From assembly GCA_023252095.1 (NCBI GenBank), contig JAHEXN010000063.1, positions 1 through 13,211 of the forward strand: a stretch of 13,211 bases of DNA, given 5' to 3'. Below, piece after piece: positions 1-6,656 of the stretch (position 1 is its first letter; every line of letters starts with the position of its first letter). A model generated the notes under the pieces. The model searched no databases. It worked only from the letters and a program-made list of their open reading frames with translations, and was not told where the DNA came from. A program made the position numbers and the translations under genes. This DNA is from Actinomycetes bacterium. GTDB taxonomy: Bacteria; Actinomycetota; Actinomycetes; Propionibacteriales; Nocardioidaceae.

Positions 1-977
1 CCGCCCGCGAGGCGGGCGCCGCCTGGGTCGGGGCCGCGACGCTCGAGGAGGCGCTCGCGCTACGCGCCGCCGGCGACGAGGGGCCGCTGCTGTGCTGGCT
101 GGCCGCGCCCGGCGCCGACTTCGCCGCCGCAGCCCGGCACGACATCGAGGTCACGGCGTCCTCGGCCGAGCAGCTCGCCGAGATCCTCGCGGGGCAGCAC
201 GTCCCCCGCATCCAGCTCAAGGTCGACACTGGATTGGCGCGCAACGGGGCGTTCGGCGACCAGTGGACCGACCTCGTCGCCGCGGCGGCGCGCGCCACGG
301 CCGGCGGTGTCCGGTTCACCGGGGTCTGGTCGCACCTGGCGTGCGCCGACGAGCCCGACCACCCCGCGAACGACGCCCAGGAGACCCGGTTCCGCGAGGC
401 CGTCGACGAGCTGCGGGCTGCCGGTCTCGAACCGGGGCTGCGTCACCTCGCGAACTCAGCCGCGCTCATGACACGACCCAGCGCCCATTTCGACCTGGTG
501 CGGGCGGGCATCGCCACGTACGGTCTGCCACCGGATCCCGCGATGCCCCACGACGTGCCGCTCACCCCGGTCATGACGCTTCGGGCGCGGCTCGCGGCGG
601 TCAAGCGGGTCCCTCCGGGTCAGGGCGTGTCGTACGGGTACCGCCACGTCACCGATCGCGAGACCACCCTGGGTCTCGTGCCGATCGGCTACGGCGAGGG
701 CGTCCACCGAGCCGCCACCGGCCGGGCCCACGCGTGGTTCGACGGCCACCGCGTGCCGGTCGTCGGCACGATCTGCATGGATCAGATGGTCGTCGACCTC
801 GGCGACCTGCCTGCCGAGCGCGGCGACGTCGTGACGCTGTTCGGTCCGGGCCACGCGGGCGAGCCCACCGCGGTCGAGTGGGCACAGGCCTCTGGCACGA
901 TCGCCTACGAGGTCGTCACGGGACTGGGCGGCCGCATCCAGCTCACCCACACTGCCGATCCAGGGAGATCCCGATGA
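1..977 (+). CDS. alr: Alanine racemase, 3' part (5' end outside window)
   Basis: PLP-dependent alanine racemase interconverts L- and D-alanine, supplying D-Ala for peptidoglycan in the cytoplasm. The frame is open from base 3 with no start codon visible, giving 324 residues. About 50 N-terminal residues, including the family's PLP-binding lysine, lie upstream of the window. Seen here: the barrel motif KVDTGLARNG (visible residue about 73), HLANSAA with the following barrel strands, the C-terminal catalytic tyrosine in VSYGYRH (Tyr codon 633-635), and ICMDQMVVDL, typical of the C-terminal beta domain. The stop codon overlaps the next ATG (ATGA at 974-977), so the hydrolase is probably translationally coupled. 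The truncation is a window-edge effect and nothing suggests a broken gene. Identification is confident. Confidence 0.96.
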   Translation, partial: AREAGAAWVGAATLEEALALRAAGDEGPLLCWLAAPGADFAAAARHDIEVTASSAEQLAEILAGQHVPRIQLKVDTGLARNGAFGDQWTDLVAAAARATAGGVRFTGVWSHLACADEPDHPANDAQETRFREAVDELRAAGLEPGLRHLANSAALMTRPSAHFDLVRAGIATYGLPPDPAMPHDVPLTPVMTLRARLAAVKRVPPGQGVSYGYRHVTDRETTLGLVPIGYGEGVHRAATGRAHAWFDGHRVPVVGTICMDQMVVDLGDLPAERGDVVTLFGPGHAGEPTAVEWAQASGTIAYEVVTGLGGRIQLTHTADPGRSR

Positions 978-1957
978 AGCGCATCACGACCGCGGCGATC
1001 ACGGCCGGCGCCTTCGCCGGCGCCGGGGTCGCAGCCTCACTCCTGCGGCGCCAGCGCATCGTGCAGCGCCGTCGCCACCTGGGCGGCGACGCGCCGTTCG
1101 GCTCGGTGCGGGGCGACCGGTACACCGTCGAGGCCGCCGACGGCGTCGCGATCAACGTCGAGGTCGACGAGCCCGACGCGGACGGCGACGCCGACCTCAC
1201 GATCGTGTTCGTGCACGGGTGGATGTGCGACCAGGACACGTGGCACTTCCAGCGCCTGCACCTGCGCGGCAGCGCCCGGCTCGTCTTCGTGGACCAGCGG
1301 GGCCACGGCGCCTCCGGTGTCACCGCGGCGGGGAACTCCTCGCTCACCCATCTCGCCGACGACCTCGCCCGCGTGATCCGCGAGCACGGCAAGGGCCGCG
1401 TCGTGGTCGTCGGGCACTCGATGGGCGGCATGGCCACGATGCAGCTCGCGGCCGACCACGCCGAGCTCTTCGGCGGCACCGTCGTGGGCGTCGCGCTCGT
1501 GGGCACGAGCGCCGGCAAGCTCGTGCGGGGCACGCCCGCCCTGGAGCGGCTCGCCTGGCTCGTGCGCCGGTCCGGCCCCGTGCTCGACTGGGGTCGCGCG
1601 TTCAACAGCGAGACCGTGATCCGCCGCTGGGCCGTGGGCCCCGACGCCGACCCGGCGCGCGCGGCGATGGCCGACGAGATGATCTCCCGTGCCCCGTCCC
1701 GCGTCGTGGTGGACTTCTACCCGAACTTTCCGTCGCTCGACCTGTTCGAGGCGCTCTCGACGCTCGCCGACGTCCCGGTCACGGTCGTGTGTGGCACGGC
1801 CGACCTGCTCACCCCGCCGAAGCACAGCCGTCGTCTGGCCGAGGCGATCGACGGTGCGCGCCTCGTGCTCGTCGAGGGTGCGGGGCACATGGTCATGCTC
1901 GAGAACCCCCGTGAGGTCGACGACGCGATCGACGACCTCGTGGCCCAGGTCCGGTGA
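974..1957 (+). CDS. Alpha/beta-fold hydrolase with N-terminal hydrophobic segment
   Basis: This is a 327-residue alpha/beta hydrolase of unknown substrate. The oxyanion-region motif VFVHGWMCDQ includes His81. The nucleophile elbow GHSMGG gives Ser149, the acid is Asp277 in GTADLLTPP, and the base is His305 in GAGHMVMLE, so the catalytic triad is complete. Residues about 4-24 are a hydrophobic Ala/Gly-rich stretch followed by an Arg-rich patch (LLRRQRIVQRRRH). It could be a membrane anchor or an uncleaved signal. The ATG at 974 overlaps the alr stop, and the next gene starts 4 bp after its own stop, so it sits inside the alr-tsaE-type operon. A hydrolase in this position is common in actinobacteria, but I know of no proven role. 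It could be an esterase, lipase or epoxide-hydrolase-like enzyme. Confidence 0.92.
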   Translation: MKRITTAAITAGAFAGAGVAASLLRRQRIVQRRRHLGGDAPFGSVRGDRYTVEAADGVAINVEVDEPDADGDADLTIVFVHGWMCDQDTWHFQRLHLRGSARLVFVDQRGHGASGVTAAGNSSLTHLADDLARVIREHGKGRVVVVGHSMGGMATMQLAADHAELFGGTVVGVALVGTSAGKLVRGTPALERLAWLVRRSGPVLDWGRAFNSETVIRRWAVGPDADPARAAMADEMISRAPSRVVVDFYPNFPSLDLFEALSTLADVPVTVVCGTADLLTPPKHSRRLAEAIDGARLVLVEGAGHMVMLENPREVDDAIDDLVAQVR

Positions 1958-1961
1958 GCTG

Positions 1962-2972
1962 ATGGCCTCGCTTCACGCGCTCGACGTCATCGAGGCGGGA
2001 CCTGAGCACGCCGAGACGATCGCCGACATCATCCGGCGGTCGTTCGCGGCCCGCCCGGTCCTGGACCCGCCGAGCACCGCGACCGACGAGACCGCCGCGA
2101 GCGTGCGGGAGTCCCTGGAGACTTCCGGGGGGCTGCTCGTGGAACGTCGCGGCCGGCCCATGGGCGCCCTGCTGTTCGACGAGTCCCGTCCGGGCCTGCT
2201 GGGTCTGCGTCGCGTTGCGGTCGACCCGGAGATCCAGGCGCGCGGCGTCGCGTCGGCCATGGTCGGCGTCGCCGAGGACACCGCGGAGGAACGCGGCAAG
2301 GACGGCATCTGGCTGCACGTCCGCTCCGAGCTGCCCGACACCGTGCGGTTCTGGGAGCGGCGCAAGTACGTGCGGATCGCCGGTCAGGGTGATGCCACGC
2401 TGCTCGAGTTCGGCAAGACGCTCTGGCTCGCGCGAGAGACGCACACACCGGAGGACACCCAGGCCCTCGCCGGCCGTCTCGCGACGCTGCTCCAGGCCGG
2501 CGACCTGCTGGTCCTGTCGGGCGATCTCGGCGCCGGCAAGACGACCTTCACGCAGGGCCTCGCCGACGGCCTCGGCGTCCGCGGCCCCGTGACCTCGCCG
2601 ACGTTCGTGATCGCCCGCACCCATCCCTCGCTCGCCGACGGTCCCGCCCTGGTGCACGTCGACGCCTACCGTCTCGGGTCGGCGGCCGAGCTCGACGACC
2701 TCGACCTCGACGCCTCGGTCGCCGACTCGGTCACGGTCGTGGAGTGGGGACAGGGCCTGGCCGAGCAGCTCGCGCCCGATCGCCTGCACGTGCACCTCGA
2801 GCGCCGGCACGCACGTCCCGGCGACCCCCTCGGCACGCGTGACCCGCTCGGTGTCGCGGCGGGCGAGGCCGACGAGCTCGCCGAGTCGCGCGTCATCACG
2901 GTCCGCTCCTACGGTGCTCGCTGGCTCGGCGTGCCGCTCCGCTCGACCCTGCTGGGCGGAGGCACGGGCTGA
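1962..2972 (+). CDS. tsaE: GNAT acetyltransferase fused to TsaE (t6A biosynthesis ATPase)
   Basis: This is one continuous 336-residue frame with two domains. Residues about 8-150 look like a GNAT N-acetyltransferase: the acetyl-CoA loop is in RVAVDPEIQARGVASAM (84-100) and FWERRKY follows at 130-136. Residues about 161-336 are TsaE, the P-loop ATPase that drives the TsaBD complex in tRNA t6A37 formation. The Walker A motif GDLGAGKTT is at 187-195, TSPTF at 211-215, HVDAYRL at 232-238 and VEWG at 260-263. There is no ATG, GTG or TTG codon in frame around the domain junction (about 2400-2460) from which a separate TsaE could start. The ATG at 1962 follows a weak GGTGAG ribosome site that overlaps the hydrolase stop. 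About 25 extra residues (284-308) precede the last strand. The acetyltransferase substrate is unknown. Confidence 0.93.
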   Translation: MASLHALDVIEAGPEHAETIADIIRRSFAARPVLDPPSTATDETAASVRESLETSGGLLVERRGRPMGALLFDESRPGLLGLRRVAVDPEIQARGVASAMVGVAEDTAEERGKDGIWLHVRSELPDTVRFWERRKYVRIAGQGDATLLEFGKTLWLARETHTPEDTQALAGRLATLLQAGDLLVLSGDLGAGKTTFTQGLADGLGVRGPVTSPTFVIARTHPSLADGPALVHVDAYRLGSAAELDDLDLDASVADSVTVVEWGQGLAEQLAPDRLHVHLERRHARPGDPLGTRDPLGVAAGEADELAESRVITVRSYGARWLGVPLRSTLLGGGTG

Positions 2973-3021
2973 GGTGAGGGGCTTCGAGGCTCAGGCGCCA
3001 GACCGCCGTCGCACCTCAGCC
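2967..3021. repeat. Palindromic interspersed repeat, copy A (tsaE-tsaB gap)
   Basis: A perfect 10-bp inverted repeat, GGCTGAGGTG (2967-2976) and CACCTCAGCC (3012-3021), encloses 35 bp. The left arm starts in the last codons of tsaE. Read on the minus strand, the element contains TGAGGTGCGACG (3018-3007) and then GAGCCTCGAA (2992-2983). The same two blocks occur in the same order on the plus strand at 13157-13187, so this looks like one copy of a short REP-like family. It may also act as an intercistronic RNA hairpin separating tsaE from tsaB. Confidence 0.6.
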
Positions 3022-3045
3022 AGCGGGACGGGTCAGGGGCGCTTG

Positions 3046-3051
3046 TAGGCT
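3046..3051 (+). promoter_or_regulatory. Putative -10 box for leaderless tsaB
   Basis: TAGGCT matches the actinobacterial TANNNT -10 pattern and ends exactly 6 bases before the GTG start of tsaB at 3058. Transcription would start at about the first base of the start codon. No purine-rich ribosome site precedes the GTG closely. No clear -35 box is visible. Confidence 0.5.
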
Positions 3052-3057
3052 CGGCCC

Positions 3058-3690
3058 GTGCTCCTGCTCGCCTTCGACACCGCGACTCCGGCCATCACCG
3101 TCGCGGTCCACGACGGCACGTCCGTCGTCGCCCAGGCGGGCGGAGAGGGAGCCACGGCCCACGGTGAGCAGCTCGCACCGGCGATCCGCGAGGCGCTGGC
3201 CCAGGCCGGTCTCGTGCCGGCCGACCTCACCGACGTCGCGGTCGGCGTGGGACCGGGCCCGTTCACCGGGCTGCGGGTCGGCGTCGTGACGGCGCTGACC
3301 CTCGGCGCGACGCTCGGCCTGCGCACCCACGGTGTCTGCACGCTCGACGTCCTCGCCGCCGAGGCCGCCACCGATCTCGACGAGGAGTTCCTCGTCGCCA
3401 CCGACGCGCGGCGCCGCGAGGTGTACTGGGGCCGCTACGCCGCCGACGGCCGCAGGCTCGAGGGCCCCGCGGTGGACCTGCCGGCCGCCGTCGCGCAGCG
3501 GTTCGCGGGCCTGCCCGTCGTGGGCCGCGGCGCCGACGTCCATGCTGGAGTGCTCGGCGGTTCGCGGGGGCCGATCGACCCGTCGGCCGCCGCACTCGCC
3601 ACCGCCGTCGTGGCCGAGGCGGTCGAGATCCTCCCGCTCGAGCCGTTGTACCTGCGACGGCCCGATGCGGTGCCGATCGACCAGCGATGA
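3058..3690 (+). CDS. tsaB: TsaB, t6A biosynthesis dimerisation subunit
   Basis: TsaB pairs with TsaD to build the threonylcarbamoyl-transferase complex that makes N6-threonylcarbamoyladenosine at tRNA position 37. The protein has 210 residues, a normal length. The N-terminal ASKHA-fold strand LLLAFDTATPAITVAV starts at residue 2, and the family signature GVGPGPFTGLRVG lies at 63-75. Like other bacterial TsaB proteins, it lacks the HxxxH metal site found in TsaD. The GTG at 3058 was chosen because the first strand of the fold begins immediately after it. A leaderless promoter probably precedes it. The stop overlaps the rimI ATG (ATGA, 3687-3690). Confidence 0.95.
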   Translation: MLLLAFDTATPAITVAVHDGTSVVAQAGGEGATAHGEQLAPAIREALAQAGLVPADLTDVAVGVGPGPFTGLRVGVVTALTLGATLGLRTHGVCTLDVLAAEAATDLDEEFLVATDARRREVYWGRYAADGRRLEGPAVDLPAAVAQRFAGLPVVGRGADVHAGVLGGSRGPIDPSAAALATAVVAEAVEILPLEPLYLRRPDAVPIDQR

Positions 3691-4139
3691 CGACCGGTCC
3701 GATCCCGCAGCCTCGACCCGCGACCCGCGACGATGTCGATGCGGTCGCGGCCCTCGAACGGGCCTGCTTCGACGACCCGTGGAGCGCTGACTCGATCGCC
3801 GCCGAGCTCGCGGCCACCGGTCGGATCGTCCGGGTGGCGGCAGCTCCCGACGGGCTCCTGGGCTGGTCGTCGACGTCCGTCGTGGCCGAGACCGCCGACC
3901 TGCTCCGTGTCGCGGTCGATCCGTCCACCCGGGGTCGGGGCCTGGGCCGGCTCCTCGTCGACGACGTCCTCCACCGTGCCACCGAGTCCGGCGCGGAGCG
4001 GGTGCTGCTCGAGGTCGCGGAACCCAACACCGCGGCCCGCGGGCTGTACGCCGCGACCGGGTTCCGGGAGATCCATCGCCGCCGGCGCTACTATGCCGAC
4101 GGCGCGGACGCGCTCGTGCTCGAGCGGGTGCTGCCGTGA
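3687..4139 (+). CDS. rimI: RimI-type ribosomal protein S18 alanine N-acetyltransferase
   Basis: This is a 150-residue single-domain GNAT protein. The acetyl-CoA-binding segment is LRVAVDPSTRGRGLGRLLV (residues about 73-91), with the Q/R-x-x-G-x-G/A loop as RGRGLG. RimI-like C-terminal features are LEVAEPNTAARGLYAATGF (108-126) and the RRRRYY stretch (131-136). RimI acetylates the N-terminal alanine of ribosomal protein S18. In actinobacteria it usually sits between tsaB and tsaD, as its position directly after tsaB suggests here. The ATG overlaps the tsaB stop by 4 bp. Paralogous GNAT activities cannot be excluded, but context and motifs agree. Confidence 0.9.
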   Translation: MTTGPIPQPRPATRDDVDAVAALERACFDDPWSADSIAAELAATGRIVRVAAAPDGLLGWSSTSVVAETADLLRVAVDPSTRGRGLGRLLVDDVLHRATESGAERVLLEVAEPNTAARGLYAATGFREIHRRRRYYADGADALVLERVLP

Positions 4140-4630
4140 ACGACGTCCTGGAGTCGATCCGCTCGTGGCCGTGGTTCTGGGCCTGGCTGACGTTGTTCGG
4201 CATCGTCGTCGTGCGCGCGGGCTCCACGTTCGCGATCGGGCGTCTGATCGCGGCCGGGGCGGCGCGGGGCCGCGAGCCCGGTCCACGGCTCGCTGGCGCG
4301 ATCGAGCGCGTCGACCGGTGGGGTCCGCCCGCCGTGACGCTGAGCTTCCTGACGGTCGGAGCCCAGACCGTCATCAACCTGGCGGCGGGGCTGTGCCGCA
4401 TGACGGTCCCGCGCTATCTGCTCGGTCTGGTCCCCGGCGCGGCCCTGTGGGCCACGATCTGGGCGTCGATCGGGGCTGGCGTGGTCGCGCTGCTGCGCTC
4501 GGCGGGGTCGCATCCCGCGCTCGTCGCCCTGGTGGTCGCCGTGCTCGTCGTGGTCGCGGTCGTCGCGTCCGCGAGCGCACGCGGCAGCCGCCGTCACCGT
4601 GGCGACGAAGGCCCCTCGCCGAGCGAGTGA
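4136..4630 (+). CDS. Small DedA/VTT-like membrane protein
   Basis: This is a 164-residue integral membrane protein. The GTG at 4136 overlaps the rimI stop (GTGA). Hydrophobic segments lie at about residues 12-36, 66-86, 96-120 and 126-148, and the tail is basic and acidic (SRRHRGDEGPSPSE). The central stretch GAQTVINLAAGLCRMTVPRYLLG (75-97) followed by PGAALWATIWASIG (100-113) resembles the DedA/VTT core, in which a proline/glycine re-entrant loop is followed by an AG-x3-M segment. DedA proteins are tied to lipid flipping and membrane homeostasis. Two departures stand out: the protein is shorter than typical DedA proteins (about 200 residues), and the family's usual arginine in the G-x-R-T motif is glutamine (Gln77). 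The assignment is moderately secure. Confidence 0.7.
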   Translation: MNDVLESIRSWPWFWAWLTLFGIVVVRAGSTFAIGRLIAAGAARGREPGPRLAGAIERVDRWGPPAVTLSFLTVGAQTVINLAAGLCRMTVPRYLLGLVPGAALWATIWASIGAGVVALLRSAGSHPALVALVVAVLVVVAVVASASARGSRRHRGDEGPSPSE

Positions 4631-4665
4631 TCGACCCCGCGGAGGGCTCTGCCGACCAGTCGCGG

Positions 4666-4709
4666 CCGGCGACCGGGGGCGTCCGGCGACCGGAACGGTC
4701 TGATAACTT
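4666..4709 (+). promoter_or_regulatory. Putative promoter and tandem operator for the glycosyltransferase pair
   Basis: The 132-bp gap before the first glycosyltransferase holds two identical 11-bp direct repeats, CCGGCGACCGG, at 4666-4676 and 4683-4693 (period 17). A TANNNT-type box, TAACTT, follows at 4704-4709. The second repeat overlaps the place where a -35 element would lie. TACGGT at 4719-4724 is an alternative -10. Either box gives a leader of roughly 30-50 bases. The start codon is served by GGGAG at 4753-4757, 5 bases before the ATG. Confidence 0.45.
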
Positions 4710-4762
4710 GGCGTCCCGTACGGTGGGCCCGACACAGGTCGGAAGACTCGACGGGAGCATCA

Positions 4763-5668
4763 ATGGCGAGCGGGGCAGAACGGGTCACGATCGTGATCCG
4801 CACGAAGGACAGGCCTCAGTTCCTGGCCCGAGCGCTCGACGACATCGCGGCCCAGACCTTCGCCGACTGGCGGATCCAGCTCGTCAACGACGGCGGCGCC
4901 GTCGCTCCGGTCGACCAGGCCGTCGAGCTCCGGCGCGATGTGCTCGGTGACCGTATCGAGGTCACGCACGTGGCGGGCGGCACCGGGTCGATGGAGGCCG
5001 CTGCCAACCTCGGCGCCCAGCAGGGCACGGGAGAGTTCGTCGTGATCCACGACGACGACGACACCTGGGACCCCGACTTCCTGAAGGAGACCGTGGCGGC
5101 ACTCGACGCCGACGCGTCGGCGGTCGCCGTGGCGGTCAAGACGCCCATCGTGTTCGAGCGCGTCGACCGCGACCGCATCGTCGAGACGGGTCGCGGCACG
5201 TGGGACCCGCCCGGCGACATCGTGACCCTCTTCGACATGTTGATGGCCAACCGCGTCGTCCCGATCAGCCTGCTCGTGCGCCGCAGCGTCTACGACCAGA
5301 TCGGGTGGTACGACCCGCAGCTCAAGGCCACGGGCGACTGGGAGTTCAACCTCCGTCTCGTGCGCCTCGGGCCCGTCCCGTACCTCGCCGACCGCCCCCT
5401 GGCGTACTGGCACCAGCGGCCCAAGGCGTCCGGGTCGTCGGCCAACAGCACGCTCGGCGCGCGCCTCGACCACCTGCACTTCGACCGCATCGTCCGCGAG
5501 CAGGCGCTCCGCGAGTACGTCGACCAGCACGGCGTGGGTGGTCTGCTGTACCTCACCAAGTACATCGACGAGCGGCTCATGCACCACTCGCTCGTCGGCA
5601 TCGTCCGCCGCATCCGCACGCGGGTCGCGCTTCGACTGCGGCGTCTGCTCCGTCTGGGCAGCCGATGA
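4763..5668 (+). CDS. GT2 family glycosyltransferase (first of pair)
   Basis: This is a 301-residue cytoplasmic GT-A-fold glycosyltransferase. The nucleotide-binding start is VTIVIRTKDRPQFLARALDDIAAQTFADW (residues 8-36). The metal-binding acidic run HDDDDTWDP is at 96-104. An acceptor-side acidic motif, GDWEFNLRL, is at 191-199, where the catalytic base of GT2 enzymes normally lies, and AYWHQRP follows at 214-220. The last 20 residues are strongly basic and amphipathic (RRIRTRVALRLRRLLRLGSR), suggesting attachment to the membrane face. Donor and acceptor cannot be read from the sequence. Cell-envelope glycan or glycolipid synthesis is likely given the partner glycosyltransferase and acyltransferase next door. 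Its ATG has a GGGAG ribosome site and its stop overlaps the next gene. Confidence 0.9.
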   Translation: MASGAERVTIVIRTKDRPQFLARALDDIAAQTFADWRIQLVNDGGAVAPVDQAVELRRDVLGDRIEVTHVAGGTGSMEAAANLGAQQGTGEFVVIHDDDDTWDPDFLKETVAALDADASAVAVAVKTPIVFERVDRDRIVETGRGTWDPPGDIVTLFDMLMANRVVPISLLVRRSVYDQIGWYDPQLKATGDWEFNLRLVRLGPVPYLADRPLAYWHQRPKASGSSANSTLGARLDHLHFDRIVREQALREYVDQHGVGGLLYLTKYIDERLMHHSLVGIVRRIRTRVALRLRRLLRLGSR

Positions 5669-6609
5669 GCACGCCGGGGGGCCCGTCGAGCGTCGGCGCG
5701 GTCATCGTCACGTTCAACCGGCTCGACAAGCTCCAGGTCGTCCTCGACCGCGTGGTGCACCAGACCACGCCCGCTGGCTGGATCGTGCTGGTCGACAACG
5801 CCTCCACCGACGGCACGGCGGAGTACCTCGCCAGCGACCCGTTCCCGGGCCGTCTGCACGTGATCTCCCTGCCCGAGAACACGGGTGGCTCGGGCGGCTT
5901 CAGCACCGGCATGGCCCGCGCGCTGGAGCTCGGCGCCGAGTACGTGTGGCTCATGGACGACGACTGCTACCCCGAGCTCGACGCCCTCGAGCAGCTCGTG
6001 GGCGGCTACGAGCGCGCGGTCGAGGTGGCCTCGTCGGAGATCACGTTCGCGTGCTCGCTCGTGAAGTTCAGGGACGGCAGCGCCGCCGAGATGAACATCC
6101 CGTGGCCTGCGTGGAACTGGGGCGAGCTCGTCGCCAAGGGCGAGAACCTGGTGACGATCCGCACCTGCTCGTTCGTCTCGGCGCTCTACCCCCGGAGCAC
6201 GATCGAGCGGCTGGGACTTCCGTTCAGCGAGTACTTCATCTGGTTCGACGACGCGGCGTACGCCCTGCTGGCCTCACGGATCGGACCGGGCGTCCAGGTG
6301 CTCGACAGCGTCGTGTCCCACGACATGGCCGAGAACAAGGCCGTCAACTTCACCCAGGTCGACGACGCCAACGTGTGGAAGTTCGCCTACGGGGCGCGCA
6401 ACGAGGCCTCGTTCCGACTCCACCACGAGGGCCTGTTCCCGTTCGTCAAGTTCTTCCTCCGCACCCTGCTCGAGATGCGGCGGGGCGGGGTCGGTCGGCG
6501 TCTGCGGTTCAGGATCATGCGGCGGATGCTCGCCGGGATCCGGTTCAACCCGAAGCCCGGCGCGGTGCCGGACCGGCCGCGGTCGGTCGAGGCGGGGCAC
6601 CAGGTCTGA
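5665..6609 (+). CDS. GT2 glycosyltransferase, GlfT1/rhamnosyltransferase-like
   Basis: This is a 314-residue GT2 enzyme. Its motifs in order are VGAVIVTFNRLDKL (10-23), VDNASTDGT (43-51), the nucleotide-sugar/metal site WLMDDDCYP (95-103), FIWFDDAAYALLA (191-203) and VSHDM (217-221). This arrangement, with DDD then an aromatic-rich FDD and a late His, matches the group that includes actinobacterial galactofuranosyl- and rhamnosyltransferases such as GlfT1 and WbbL. The C-terminus is basic and membrane-facing (MRRGGVGRRLRFRIMRRM). The ATG at 5665 overlaps the previous stop (ATGA), so the two glycosyltransferases are probably made together and act in sequence on one glycan. The exact sugar is not determinable. 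In the usual GlfT motif an Asp and an Arg occur around FDD-x-D-Y-x-x-R. Here both positions are replaced (AAYALLA). Confidence 0.88.
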   Translation: MSTPGGPSSVGAVIVTFNRLDKLQVVLDRVVHQTTPAGWIVLVDNASTDGTAEYLASDPFPGRLHVISLPENTGGSGGFSTGMARALELGAEYVWLMDDDCYPELDALEQLVGGYERAVEVASSEITFACSLVKFRDGSAAEMNIPWPAWNWGELVAKGENLVTIRTCSFVSALYPRSTIERLGLPFSEYFIWFDDAAYALLASRIGPGVQVLDSVVSHDMAENKAVNFTQVDDANVWKFAYGARNEASFRLHHEGLFPFVKFFLRTLLEMRRGGVGRRLRFRIMRRMLAGIRFNPKPGAVPDRPRSVEAGHQV

Positions 6610-6628
6610 CGGCCCGGTCGGCGCGCGA

Positions 6629-6650
6629 GTGCACGCGTGTGCACTACGGT
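6629..6650 (+). promoter_or_regulatory. Leaderless promoter with GTGCAC palindrome, acyltransferase gene
   Basis: TACGGT (6645-6650) ends 6 bases before the ATG at 6657 and matches TANNNT, so a leaderless transcript is likely. Directly abutting it, at 6629-6644, lies GTGCAC-gcgt-GTGCAC. This is two self-palindromic hexamers 10 bp apart, forming a near-perfect 16-bp palindrome within the -35/-10 spacer. A repressor bound there would block RNA polymerase. Confidence 0.5.
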
Positions 6651-6656
6651 GGCGGC

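Noticed and set aside
92..973. Long open frame upstream of and in frame with the alpha/beta hydrolase
   Set aside because: The translation is Arg/Pro/Gly-rich low-complexity sequence, and the alr frame over the same bases has clear conserved motifs. The hydrolase begins at the ATG at 974, which overlaps the alr stop.
3016..4401. 461-residue minus-strand open frame opposite tsaB, rimI and the DedA-like gene
   Set aside because: It is a GC-driven shadow with Arg/Pro/Ala-rich composition and no motifs, lying opposite three well-supported genes.
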